Source: Verrucomicrobiia bacterium (GTDB lineage: Bacteria; Verrucomicrobiota; Verrucomicrobiia; Limisphaerales; UBA8199). From it: a DNA stretch of 44,440 nucleotides. This document shows, one piece after another, positions 7,915 through 15,896 of the stretch. Position numbers and translations under genes: made by a program. Position 1 is the first letter of the stretch, and each line of letters begins with the position of its first letter. Below the pieces are notes generated by a model. It ran no database searches. It had not been told where the DNA came from and saw nothing but the letters and a program-made list of their open reading frames with translations. The stretch lies in NCBI GenBank assembly GCA_035946615.1, contig DASYZB010000111.1, forward strand, positions 1 through 44,440, written 5' to 3'.

Positions 7915-8817
7915 ATGAGAGCCACGGCCCAATCATTACTCCGCGCCGCTGCGCCGGACAAGAGCTGGGTTGCCGTGTACGCCGACCTGTTCAAAGCCCG
8001 GCTGACCTTCCTCGTCCTGCTCACCACCCTGGTCGGCTTTTACATCGGCTCCCGCGGCGCAGTCAACTGGCTGCTCATGGTCCACACCGTCCTGGGGACC
8101 GCTCTGGTTGCCGCCGGCGCATCCGCCCTCAACCAGTTGTCCGAGCGCGAGTTTGATGCGCGGATGCGCCGCACACACGACCGCCCGCTCCCCTCGGGCC
8201 GGCTCAGACCGGTAACGGTTCTCTTCGTCGGCTGGGCGACTGCTGCGGTCGGACTGGTTTACCTAGCGCTGGCGGTCAATCTCGCGACCAGCTTGCTTGG
8301 GGCCGCATCGCTGCTCAGTTATTTATTCATTTACACCCCGCTCAAACGGGTCACCTGGCTCAACACCGCCGTCGGCGCTATACCCGGCGGTTTGCCCCCC
8401 CTCATGGGATGGACTGCCGCGCGCGGCCAGCTCGATGCGCCGGGCTGGGCCCTCTTCGGCATCCTGGCTCTGTGGCAGCTCCCTCATTTCATGGCCATCG
8501 CTTGGATTTATCGCGACGAATACGCCCGCGCCGGCTTCAAAATGCTCTCCGTCATCGACCCCGAAGGTCGCCGCACTGGACACCAGGCCGTCGCCCACGC
8601 CCTCGTCTTGCTGCCTGTCAGCCTCTCCCCATTTCTGCTGAAACTCACCGGGCCCATTTATTTCTTCGGGGCCTTGACCCTTGGCCTGATGTTCTTATGG
8701 TGCGCCGTCCGCTTTGCCCGCCAGTTGACCATCCCCCGCGCGCGCCAGTTATTTTATTTCTCGATCTTGTACCTGCCATTGCTGCTGGGGGCGATGGTGT
8801 TGGACAAAACCCGCTAG
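7915..8817 (+). CDS. ctaB: protoheme IX farnesyltransferase (heme O synthase)
   Basis: This integral membrane UbiA-type prenyltransferase converts heme B to heme O, the step before CtaA. It has 300 residues with nine or so hydrophobic helices. The first prenyl-diphosphate/Mg motif is ALNQLSEREFDARMRRTHDR (from N73), and the PLPSGR that follows is typical of CtaB. The second conserved loop is YTPLKRVTWLNTAVGAIPGG. The DEYARAGFKMLS segment is the second Asp-rich region of the family. It sits between ctaA and ctaD, which confirms the assignment. Confidence 0.97.
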   Translation: MRATAQSLLRAAAPDKSWVAVYADLFKARLTFLVLLTTLVGFYIGSRGAVNWLLMVHTVLGTALVAAGASALNQLSEREFDARMRRTHDRPLPSGRLRPVTVLFVGWATAAVGLVYLALAVNLATSLLGAASLLSYLFIYTPLKRVTWLNTAVGAIPGGLPPLMGWTAARGQLDAPGWALFGILALWQLPHFMAIAWIYRDEYARAGFKMLSVIDPEGRRTGHQAVAHALVLLPVSLSPFLLKLTGPIYFFGALTLGLMFLWCAVRFARQLTIPRARQLFYFSILYLPLLLGAMVLDKTR

Positions 8818-8848
8818 ATAAGGAATGGCAACTCCCGACGAAAGCCAG

Positions 8849-8876
8849 TTGACAGGGTAAAACGCACTAATACAAT
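8849..8876 (+). promoter_or_regulatory. sigma-70-like promoter upstream of ctaD
   Basis: A perfect -35 hexamer TTGACA (8849-8854) and a -10 hexamer TACAAT (8871-8876, five of six matches) are separated by 16 bp. The predicted start near 8883 leaves a leader of about 58 nt before the ctaD ATG. This suggests that the structural oxidase genes have their own promoter and do not depend only on read-through from ctaA-ctaB. Confidence 0.6.
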
Positions 8877-8940
8877 ATTTGCTTTTGCAATGGCAAGATA
8901 AGTTGAATTAGATATACTAAATCATAACATCAGCGACGAC

Positions 8941-10746
8941 ATGCAGGCCACTACTCCCGCTATCCCGCACCCTACCCTCCACGATACCGCCCATGACGAG
9001 GCCGGGTTCTGGAGCAAATACGTCTTTTCCACCGACCATAAGATCATCGGCATCCAGTACGGGCTGACGGCGCTCTGTTTTCTTTTCTTCGGCCTTTGCC
9101 TGATGCTTATCATGCGCTGGCAGATAGCGCATCCGGGCCAGCCCGTGCCAGTCCTGGGCCCGTTGCTGGAATCGATTTTCGGCAATGTCGCCTCGAAAGG
9201 GACGGTCTCGCCTGACCTTTACAACATGTTCGGCGCAATGCACGGGACGATCATGGTTTTTATGGCGATCGTGCCGCTGGCCTTTGCCGCTTTTGGCAAT
9301 TACCTGGTTCCATTGCAGATCGGGGCGCCGGACATGGCCTTCCCGCGCGTCAATATGGCCAGCTACCAGTTTTATGTGCTGGGGGGGCTGATCATGTTTA
9401 TGAGTTTTTTCATCCCGGGCGGGGCGGCCCAGGCTGGCTGGACTTCCTACCCGCCACTCGCCGAGGTCGTTCCAACCGACGGCCAGACTTTTTGGATTAT
9501 TGGCATGGTCTGTTTAATTTCCTCTTCGCTGTTGGGAGCGGTCAACTTCATCGCGACCGTCATCCAATTGCGGGCGCCGGGAATGACGTGGATGCGTCTG
9601 CCCTTTTTTGTTTGGGCGCAATTTGTGACGGCGTTCCTGCTGTTGCTGGCCTTTCCCCCGCTGGAAGCCGCGGCGGTCCTGCAGTTGATGGACAAGGTGG
9701 CGCACACGAGCTTCTTCCTGCCGACGGGCCTGGCGGTGGGCGGGCAACTGGCCCACGTCAGCGGGGGCGGCAATCCCTTGTTATGGCAGCACCTGTTTTG
9801 GTTCCTGGCGCATCCGGAAGTTTATGTGCTCATCCTGCCGGCGATGGGGATCGTTGCTGAAATCATTGCTAACAACACCCGGAAGCCGATTTGGGGTTAT
9901 AAATCGCTGGTCTATTCCGTCCTGACCATCGGGTTTCTCTCGTTCATTGTTTGGGCACATCACATGTATTTGACCGGGATGGGCACCCGGATAGCCACCT
10001 TCTTCCAGACCACCACCATGATCATCTCGATCCCTTCGGTGATCATCCTGACCTGCATGTTCATTTCCTTGTGGGGAGGCTCCATTCGCTTCAATACCCC
10101 GATGCTCTTTGTGATGGCCTTCCTACCTATGTTCGGCATTGGCGGCTTGACTGGGTTGCCCCTGGGGTTCAGTTACAGCGATATTCACCTGCACGATACC
10201 TATTACGTCATCGCTCATTTCCATTACATCGTCGCTCCGGGCACCATTTTCGCCCTGTTCGCCGGCATCTATTATTGGTTCCCGAAAATGACCGGGCGGT
10301 TCATGAACGAGTTCTGGGGCAAGGTGCATTTCTGGTCCTCGCTGATTTTTATGAACCTCATCTTCCAGCCGATGTTCGCCCAGGGCATGGCCGGCATGTT
10401 GCGGCGCATGGCTGACGGGGGCGCCAATTACTCCGCTGCGCACGTGCCGGGCGCCATCGGCGGGTTGAGCGATCATATCATGGCCCTGCACACCTACATC
10501 CTCTGGGCGGCTGTGGGTTTGGCCCTCGCCCAAATCCCGTTCATGATTAATGTGTTTTGGAGCATCAACAACGGGCCGAAAACCAATTCCGATAATCCTT
10601 GGGATGCCACCACGCTCGAGTGGCAGACGCCAACCCCGCCGCCCCACGGCAACTTCGCCACCGCTCCGGTCGTCCATCGCGGCCCTTATGAATACAGCGT
10701 CCCCGGCCACGCAAAGGACTTTACGCCGCAAAACGAGCCAGACTGA
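8941..10746 (+). CDS. ctaD: cytochrome c oxidase subunit I (aa3 type, divergent K-channel)
   Basis: Catalytic subunit of the terminal oxidase in the cytoplasmic membrane. The 601-residue protein has about 12 helices. Heme ligands are H101, H426 (heme a3, VIAHFHYI) and H428; CuB ligands are H291 of HPEVY and H340/H341. The cross-linked tyrosine (Y295 of HPEVY) and glutamate E293 are present, as is the D-channel entrance GAPDMAFPRVN (D131, N138), which places it with A1-like oxidases. The oddity is helix VIII: the usual 'PTGIKIFSW' segment with the K-channel lysine reads PSVIILTCMF, so an isoleucine (I369) sits at the lysine position. ctaE follows after 8 bp. The first 30 residues are a polar extension before the first helix. 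Confidence 0.97.
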   Translation: MQATTPAIPHPTLHDTAHDEAGFWSKYVFSTDHKIIGIQYGLTALCFLFFGLCLMLIMRWQIAHPGQPVPVLGPLLESIFGNVASKGTVSPDLYNMFGAMHGTIMVFMAIVPLAFAAFGNYLVPLQIGAPDMAFPRVNMASYQFYVLGGLIMFMSFFIPGGAAQAGWTSYPPLAEVVPTDGQTFWIIGMVCLISSSLLGAVNFIATVIQLRAPGMTWMRLPFFVWAQFVTAFLLLLAFPPLEAAAVLQLMDKVAHTSFFLPTGLAVGGQLAHVSGGGNPLLWQHLFWFLAHPEVYVLILPAMGIVAEIIANNTRKPIWGYKSLVYSVLTIGFLSFIVWAHHMYLTGMGTRIATFFQTTTMIISIPSVIILTCMFISLWGGSIRFNTPMLFVMAFLPMFGIGGLTGLPLGFSYSDIHLHDTYYVIAHFHYIVAPGTIFALFAGIYYWFPKMTGRFMNEFWGKVHFWSSLIFMNLIFQPMFAQGMAGMLRRMADGGANYSAAHVPGAIGGLSDHIMALHTYILWAAVGLALAQIPFMINVFWSINNGPKTNSDNPWDATTLEWQTPTPPPHGNFATAPVVHRGPYEYSVPGHAKDFTPQNEPD

Positions 10747-10754
10747 TTGCATCT

Positions 10755-11591
10755 ATGGATATTCCCTATACCGTCGAACCCCGCGCTGATACCGGCCTGT
10801 ACAATGCCAAGGTGGGCATCTGGCTTTTCCTGGCGTCTGAAGTGATGCTTTTCGGCGCGCTGTTTTCGTCCTACATCCTGCTGCGGGTGGGGGCTCCTGA
10901 GGGCTATTGGCCGCATGGCTGGCTGAACATCCCCATCGGCACCTGCAATACCCTGGTCCTGATTACTTCCAGCATTACCACCGTCATGGCCTGGGCTTCC
11001 TGCAAGATGAACCAGTTGGGCCGCTTCAAGTTCTTCCACGCCTGTACCCTCTTGCTGGCCATGACCTTCGTTGGCATCAAGTCCTACGAGTATCACGATA
11101 AATTCATGCACTACTCGATTACCCTGGCCGATGGCCGCACCGCCGACGGCCACCTCGTCGAGAAATCCAAGGACTTCGACCTCGCTAAGAAAACCGGTGA
11201 GGTAACCATTCACGGATTTGTCGTCAACTTTGCCAACAAGACCGGTGAAGAACTGCAGAACGAGCTGAAAAAGATTTATGATCTCCGCTCGCCGGAAGCC
11301 CGGGCGGTGAAGCACGAGGAACTGACCTTCAAGGCCTCGCAAATTGCTTCCATGGAAACCTATGGTCCCTGGCACAATACCTATACGGCGATTTATTTTA
11401 CGCTCACCGGCCTGCACGCGCTGCACGTCATTGGGGGGGCGATTGTCATTGGGTTCCTTTGGGGACCCGGCAGCAAGCTGTGGGGGCGCGACCCGGAACG
11501 ATTCACCAATCGCATCGAGGTTTCCGGCTTGTTCTGGCACTTCGTTGACCTGGTCTGGATTTTCCTCTTCCCTGTCTTATACTTGCTATAA
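10755..11591 (+). CDS. ctaE: cytochrome c oxidase subunit III with a large soluble insertion
   Basis: The 278-residue protein has the five-helix core of bacterial subunit III: KVGIWLFLASEVMLFGALF, the lipid-cleft helices, and the C-terminal pair with LTGLHALHVIGG and FWHFVDLVWIFLF. Subunit III stabilises subunit I and helps proton delivery. Between the third and fourth helices lies a hydrophilic stretch of almost 90 residues (about 117-205), rich in Lys and Glu, that ordinary five-helix subunit III proteins lack. It starts 8 bp after ctaD and ends 6 bp before the subunit IV gene, so the genes form one operon. Confidence 0.95.
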   Translation: MDIPYTVEPRADTGLYNAKVGIWLFLASEVMLFGALFSSYILLRVGAPEGYWPHGWLNIPIGTCNTLVLITSSITTVMAWASCKMNQLGRFKFFHACTLLLAMTFVGIKSYEYHDKFMHYSITLADGRTADGHLVEKSKDFDLAKKTGEVTIHGFVVNFANKTGEELQNELKKIYDLRSPEARAVKHEELTFKASQIASMETYGPWHNTYTAIYFTLTGLHALHVIGGAIVIGFLWGPGSKLWGRDPERFTNRIEVSGLFWHFVDLVWIFLFPVLYLL

Positions 11592-11597
11592 TATATT

Positions 11598-11966
11598 ATG
11601 GACGCACACGCATCGACCGCCGGTTCCGCCCAGCCCGCCCCTGGCCCCCGAACCGTCGTGCACGACGAGCATTTCAGCCAGCATGTCCGGCGCTATCTCT
11701 ATGTCTTTTACGCGCTGATCTTCGGCACGCTCCTGACCGTGGCAGCGTCGTACATCCCTTTCGGTAATCGCGAGTTCAACATTGCCGTCGCCCTGCTTAT
11801 CGCGATTTGCAAGGCCTCGCTGGTGGCCGGTTACTTCATGCACTTGATTTCGGAACGCAAAATGGTTTATGGCGTTCTATCCTTTACGGCTTTCTTTTTC
11901 ATTGGGTTGATGTTCCTGATCCTGTGGTCCTACAGCGATTTTCCAAACCACACCATCCGCCACTGA
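11598..11966 (+). CDS. cytochrome c oxidase subunit IV-like membrane protein
   Basis: The 122-residue protein has a polar 30-residue N-terminus followed by three hydrophobic helices (YVFYALIFGTLLTVAASYI, FNIAVALLIAICKASLVAGYF, FTAFFFIGLMFLILW). The central K-A-x-L-V-x-x-Y-F-M-H-L segment is the mark of the bacterial CtaF/COX4 family. It is a small structural subunit of the aa3 oxidase. Its position, directly after ctaE with a 6-bp gap, fits. Confidence 0.9.
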   Translation: MDAHASTAGSAQPAPGPRTVVHDEHFSQHVRRYLYVFYALIFGTLLTVAASYIPFGNREFNIAVALLIAICKASLVAGYFMHLISERKMVYGVLSFTAFFFIGLMFLILWSYSDFPNHTIRH

Positions 11967-11968
11967 TT

Positions 11969-12178
11969 ATGTCGCTTAAGGCATTCCATCTGATTTTCAT
12001 CACTGCCGCCTGCGCCCTGGCCTTCGGCTGTGGCGTTTGGGGGCTCAAGGATTACTGGTCGGCCAACGGCCAGGCCCTCGACCTGGTGTTTGGGTTGGGC
12101 TCGTTCGCGGCGGGCGTGGCGCTTATCCTGTACGAACGCTATTTCCTCAAGAAACTTAAAGACATTGGTTACCTATGA
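11969..12178 (+). CDS. small two-helix membrane protein of the oxidase operon
   Basis: The 69-residue protein starts at the ATG at 11969, three bases after the subunit IV stop, inside a longer open frame. It has two hydrophobic helices (AFHLIFITAACALAFGCGVW and LVFGLGSFAAGVALILYERYF) and a basic C-terminus (LKKLKDIGYL). I do not recognise a named family; position and topology suggest an accessory or assembly subunit of the oxidase. The next gene overlaps its stop codon (ATGA), pointing to translational coupling. Confidence 0.8.
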   Translation: MSLKAFHLIFITAACALAFGCGVWGLKDYWSANGQALDLVFGLGSFAAGVALILYERYFLKKLKDIGYL

Positions 12179-12606
12179 GAACAATCGTTCCGCCGAAGCG
12201 GTTCTGCAGAGTGCCTGGGTTGGCTATTGTGGCCCTTGCCACTTTGGCGCGGGGTTCAGCCCTCGCTTGCGCTGCCTGTTACGGTCAATCCGATTCGCCC
12301 CTGGCAGCGGGCATGAACTGGGGCATCTTCACGCTGCTGGGCACTATCGTGCTGGTGTTGGGCGGCGTAGCGGCCTTTTTCATTTATCTCGCCCGGAAAT
12401 CCGCGCGCATGCCCATTGCCGCTGAGGTTGCGGCGGGGCTGGACGATGCCCCGCTAAAACGCCGGAGTGCGCCCGTGCTCGGGCACAGGGATGCCTGGTC
12501 TGCGCGCGGGTCCAGCAAAGGCCCAGCCCTGGCGCGCGCGCGTGAGCGTTGCAGCGGAACAGGTGGGCGGCTCTCTGGTGAGCGGCTTAAACCAACCCGG
12601 CGCTGA
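12175..12606 (+). CDS. small exported CxxC membrane protein of the oxidase operon
   Basis: The 143-residue protein overlaps the preceding gene by 4 bases (ATGA). It has an N-terminal signal-like segment (LAIVALATLARGSALA), then CAACYGQSDSPLAAGMNWG, with a CxxC that could bind metal or be redox active, and one helix (IFTLLGTIVLVLGGVAAFFIYLA). The last 60 or so residues are low in complexity and rich in Arg, Gly and Ser, unlike a conserved domain, and may be a frame-extended tail. The site within a cytochrome oxidase operon suggests a part in copper insertion or assembly, but this is inference. The next gene, ctaC, starts 20 bp downstream. Confidence 0.72.
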   Translation: MRTIVPPKRFCRVPGLAIVALATLARGSALACAACYGQSDSPLAAGMNWGIFTLLGTIVLVLGGVAAFFIYLARKSARMPIAAEVAAGLDDAPLKRRSAPVLGHRDAWSARGSSKGPALARARERCSGTGGRLSGERLKPTRR

Positions 12607-12626
12607 CCTAACCGCAGCACAATTCT

Positions 12627-13403
12627 ATGATGGAAAAACTTCTTGGACTGCCGGTACTGGCCTCCGAGCACGGGCGGCAAGTGGATGACCTCATCATCTA
12701 TGTTCATTGGCTGATGATCGTCCTGTTCGTCGGCTGGATAGCTTATTTCGCCTACGTGCTCTTCCGGTTTCATCACTCGCGCAACCCCAAGGCGGATTAT
12801 TTCGGCGTGCGCAGTCACATCTCCAGTTGGATCGAAGGCATCGTCGCCCTGGTTGAAGGCATCTTGCTGGTGGCCATTGCCGTTCCCTTCTGGGCCCGGG
12901 CAGTTGATAAATTCCCCAAGGAAAGCGAATCGACTGTTATCCAGGTGGTAGCCCAGCAGTTTGCCTGGAACATCCGCTATCCCGGCAAAGACGGTATATT
13001 CGGAAAACAAGACATGCATTGGGTGACCCCGGACAACGTGTTTGGCGTGGACCCCAACGACCCGCATGGCAAGGACGACATCCAGACCCTCAACGAAATG
13101 CATGTCCCGCTTGTCAAAAACCCCGACGGCACCACGCGTCCCGTTATCATTTATATCTCGTCCAAGGACGTCGTTCATTCCTTTAAAGTCATCGCGCTGC
13201 GTGTGACCCAGGACGCCATCCCCGGGATGCGCATCCCCATCTGGTTCAGGCCGACCGAAGAAGGCCGATTTCAAATCAATTGCGCCCAGCTCTGCGGCAA
13301 TGGCCATTCCAGCATGTCCCAGGGTTTCCTCACCGTCGAGAGTGAGGCCGCTTACGAAAAGTGGCTCGCGTCAAAGGCCGGCTCCGCGACCAGCTTCGAG
13401 TAA
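12627..13403 (+). CDS. ctaC: cytochrome c oxidase subunit II (CuA subunit)
   Basis: Subunit II receives electrons from cytochrome c through its binuclear CuA centre. The 258-residue protein has two N-terminal membrane helices (about 25-50 and 70-95) and a periplasmic cupredoxin domain. CuA ligands are visible: H184 in DVVHSFKV, then CAQLCGNGHSSM with C219, C223, H227 and M230. The usual Glu between the cysteines is Gln (Q221); it binds copper through its main chain, so function should survive. A loop with FGVDPNDPHGKDD precedes the last strands. There is no C-terminal cytochrome c domain. An alternative ATG at 12630 differs by one residue. Having ctaC last rather than before ctaD is an uncommon order. 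Confidence 0.96.
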   Translation: MMEKLLGLPVLASEHGRQVDDLIIYVHWLMIVLFVGWIAYFAYVLFRFHHSRNPKADYFGVRSHISSWIEGIVALVEGILLVAIAVPFWARAVDKFPKESESTVIQVVAQQFAWNIRYPGKDGIFGKQDMHWVTPDNVFGVDPNDPHGKDDIQTLNEMHVPLVKNPDGTTRPVIIYISSKDVVHSFKVIALRVTQDAIPGMRIPIWFRPTEEGRFQINCAQLCGNGHSSMSQGFLTVESEAAYEKWLASKAGSATSFE

Positions 13404-13720
13404 AGAGCGCGCTCATCATGGAGAAGCGGATTTGAGGTGGAGAGGGTAGTGAGCAGGGGGTGCGCGGATTTCACGGATGGTGAGAACGCTGATAAACGCT
13501 AATGAACGCTGATGGGAACCGAGGGATTCAACGCAGAGACGTAGAGAGGAAAGACGTAAAGGTGGAGGAAGGGAACCGGTGATATTGAAGCTGAGGATGT
13601 TCATGGTAAGGTTTGGAGAAAGGGTGAACTGCAATTTGGCGCAATAAGCTGCCGGGGCGATGATCTAGTCACAGCCGAGCTTTGAGCGCCGCTACGAGAA
13701 GTTTTCTCCAGCCGTTCCTG
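13404..13720. repeat. non-coding stretch with degenerate direct repeats
   Basis: No gene is supported in this 317-bp stretch. It contains two copies of GAACGCTGAT (13484-13493 and 13504-13513), and a purine-rich run from about 13530 (AACGCAGAGACGTAGAG) that resembles the arms of the foldback segment inside the polymerase gene at 33.56-33.71 kb. It looks like the decayed remains of a small dispersed repeat. Confidence 0.4.
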
Positions 13721-14650
13721 CTATCTGGCAAAGAAGCTGCGCTGTTTGTCGCTGATCGGCATCTCCAACCTTTCCATCACTTGCAGCATATCCTCCCAGA
13801 CGCGGCGCTTCTCGCTTAGGGCCTGGTTTCGCAAAAGAAACGACGGATGATACGTCGGCATTAACGGAATGCCCCGGTAGCTCTGCCAATGGCCGCGCAG
13901 TCGGGTGATTCCGGCGGTCTTGCCCAGCAACCCCTCGACGGCGGTCCCGCCTAAAGCGACCAGCACTCGCGGCCGGATAAGGTCAATCTGCTCGTGCAAA
14001 AACGGGATGCAGGTCTGCATCTCTTCGGTGGTGGGCTTGCGATTGCCCGCGCTCCAGCCGGGTGTGTCCGGGCGGCACTTGAGAATATTGGCGATGTACA
14101 CGCTTTCACGGCTTAAGCCCATGGTCTGGATAATTCGCGTCAATAACTGGCCGGCCCTGCCAACGAAGGGTTCGCCCTGCGCATCTTCATCGGCGCCCGG
14201 GGCTTCGCCCACAAACATGAGCTGGGCGTTGATGTCGCCCACCCCGAACACCACGTTCTTTCGGGCGGCAGCCAAGTTCGCGCATTTGACGCAGGCCAGG
14301 GCGCGTTGACGCACGGCTGCAAAGGCGGCGAGCTTCTCCTCCGCCCCGAGCGCCGGGATTGAAGGCGCGCGGGCATCGGCTGAGCTTGCGTTCAGCTCCT
14401 CGACTGGCGCGGCCAGCGCCCTCCTGGCAGCCGCCGGTTCGCGCGATGCGATAGGAGAGCGCGGTGGGGTGGGCGGTTGTTGAGCGCGAGCCGGCCTATG
14501 GATTGGGGGCCGGGTCGGGCTTGTTGGCGCGGGACGCGTCAGACGCGCCAGCGTCTCGATATGGACGGGGACGAAGCGTGCCCCGCTCTGCTTCAGCTCG
14601 TGCAAATGCTGAATGGCGGCCTCGAGTAGTCGATCATAGGCCACGGACAT
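13721..14650 (-). CDS. family 4 (Fe-S) uracil-DNA glycosylase
   Basis: The 309-residue protein removes uracil from DNA. The catalytic domain (about 110-309) has motif A GEAPGADEDAQGEPFVGRAGQLL, the tract IANILKCRPD, and motif B PTYHPSFLLRN, as in family 4 enzymes. Four cysteines for the [4Fe-4S] cluster are visible: CVKC before motif A, the Cys of LKCRPD and the Cys of MQTCIPFL. The N-terminal 100 residues are a Pro/Ala/Arg-rich, probably disordered extension after a short helical start (YDRLLEAAIQHLHELKQSG), a layout common among bacterial members. The ATG at 14650 is preferred; the frame is open to 14752 but that part is unlike the family. Confidence 0.93.
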   Translation of the reverse strand: MSVAYDRLLEAAIQHLHELKQSGARFVPVHIETLARLTRPAPTSPTRPPIHRPARAQQPPTPPRSPIASREPAAARRALAAPVEELNASSADARAPSIPALGAEEKLAAFAAVRQRALACVKCANLAAARKNVVFGVGDINAQLMFVGEAPGADEDAQGEPFVGRAGQLLTRIIQTMGLSRESVYIANILKCRPDTPGWSAGNRKPTTEEMQTCIPFLHEQIDLIRPRVLVALGGTAVEGLLGKTAGITRLRGHWQSYRGIPLMPTYHPSFLLRNQALSEKRRVWEDMLQVMERLEMPISDKQRSFFAR

Positions 14651-14740
14651 CGCCGACCATCCTAGTAGCCCGCGTTGGAATTGGCCAGAATCTCTTGCGG
14701 CGAGTTGATAACAGTGCTGCCGGTTTGCTACCCTGCGGGC

Positions 14741-15475
14741 GTGGGACGTCAATGGTTACATGCCAAACGGGCGGTCGCCTCGATGAAAAAGGCGCAAGCG
14801 ACCGGCAAGCTCGTGCGCGAAATCATGGTGGCCGCCAAAATGGGCGGCGCCGACATCGAGGGCAACGCGCGCCTGGCGGCAGCAGTCGAAAAGGCCCGCA
14901 AAGAGAGCGTCTCGCGCGAAGTCATTGAACGGGCCGTCAAAAAGGGAGCGGGAACCGGTCCGGAAAAACTGGTGATGGACCATGTGGTCTTTGAAGGTTA
15001 TGCTCCGCATAAGGTCGCGGTCATCGTCGAGGTTTATACCGACAATGTAAACCGCACCGCGCCCGAGGTTCGAAACCTTTTCCGCAACAAAGGCCAGCTC
15101 GGCACGACCGGCAGCAATAAGTTTCTCTTCGACCACACCGGCATTGTGGAGGCCGGCCACCCCGGCGTGAACGTCGATATCGAAGCGGCCGCCATCGAGG
15201 CCGGCGCCAACGAAGTCCTGCCCCTCACCCGTGAGCAAAACGACGATATTCCCGAGGGATACGCGGGCGCCAGGTTCCTGACCGACCGGACCGCTGTCCA
15301 CACTGTTTCCAAATGGCTTTCACAAAACGGCTGGACTGTGGTGACGAGCGAGATCGGCTACATCGCAAAGAACTATCCCGAGCTGACAGAGTTCCAACGA
15401 GCCGAGGCCGGCGAGTTTTTGCAGGCGTTAGAGGACCACGATGACGTGCACAGGGTCTGGGCCGCGCTCCGGTAA
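14741..15475 (+). CDS. YebC/PmpR-family protein (GTG start)
   Basis: YebC/PmpR proteins are described both as transcriptional regulators and as factors that help ribosomes through difficult stretches. The 244-residue protein has the family hallmarks GNARLAAAVEKARKESV, VIERAVKKGAG, FEGYAPHKVAVIVEVYTDN and NRTAPEVRNLF. The GTG at 14741 gives MGRQWLHAKRAVASMKK, which aligns with the usual YebC N-terminus (G-[HR]-x-W-x-x-x-K), so the upstream frame from 14675 is not used. The start lies 91 bp from the divergent uracil-DNA glycosylase start, so the two promoters share a short region. Confidence 0.94.
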   Translation: MGRQWLHAKRAVASMKKAQATGKLVREIMVAAKMGGADIEGNARLAAAVEKARKESVSREVIERAVKKGAGTGPEKLVMDHVVFEGYAPHKVAVIVEVYTDNVNRTAPEVRNLFRNKGQLGTTGSNKFLFDHTGIVEAGHPGVNVDIEAAAIEAGANEVLPLTREQNDDIPEGYAGARFLTDRTAVHTVSKWLSQNGWTVVTSEIGYIAKNYPELTEFQRAEAGEFLQALEDHDDVHRVWAALR

Positions 15476-15896
15476 ACTGGCTGATGGTCCCGCCTACGCT
15501 CCTTTTATCTGCGAGGACCGTGGGATGGATTACACACTGAGGGAGCACGCTTTCAGCGTGCGAGGACGCCAAAGGCGTCCCTCATACCAGCCCACGGCAA
15601 TGCCGTGGGAAACGGGGTGCAAAGTGGATATGGTTGCAGGCCAACGGCCTGCTTTATAGATGACTCTATGAGGCAGGCTGTTGGCCTGCAGGCGGAGTGT
15701 TGTTTTCTCTTCCCAGGGCGCTGGCCGTGGGCTGGTTTAAGCGAGGCCTTTGGCCTCGGACCCCGCTGAAAGCGGGGTACCTCCCCTTCGGAAGGGGAGA
15801 GGAAGAAGAATCCGCAGATTAAAGATGGAGTTCATGTCAGGGACTCCTCAAGTAAATCATTTCCACCACGCTGTTTTTGATTTATAACGCCCGCCC
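15476..15896. repeat. array of eight short hairpins between yebC and the DedA gene
   Basis: This 421-bp gap has no gene. It holds eight short hairpins, most with 7-9 bp stems and 3-nt loops: 15545-15561 (loop TTC), 15564-15580 (AAA), 15591-15609 (AAT), 15636-15652 (AAC), 15673-15689 (GTT, closed by a wobble pair), 15742-15758 (TTT), 15760-15778 (GAA) and 15781-15799 (CGG). The fifth is close to the reverse complement of the fourth. One hairpin could be a terminator, but eight with different stems and no poly-T runs point to a repeat array. Confidence 0.8.

Noticed and set aside
12384-13307. Minus-strand frame of 307 codons opposite ctaC
   Set aside because: Shadow of the subunit II gene, which has all CuA ligands.
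15545-15799. CRISPR array
   Set aside because: The palindromes are not copies of a constant repeat and there are no uniform spacers.
15781-15799. Rho-independent terminator for yebC
   Set aside because: It has a good stem but no poly-T tract and lies over 300 bp from the yebC stop among similar hairpins.
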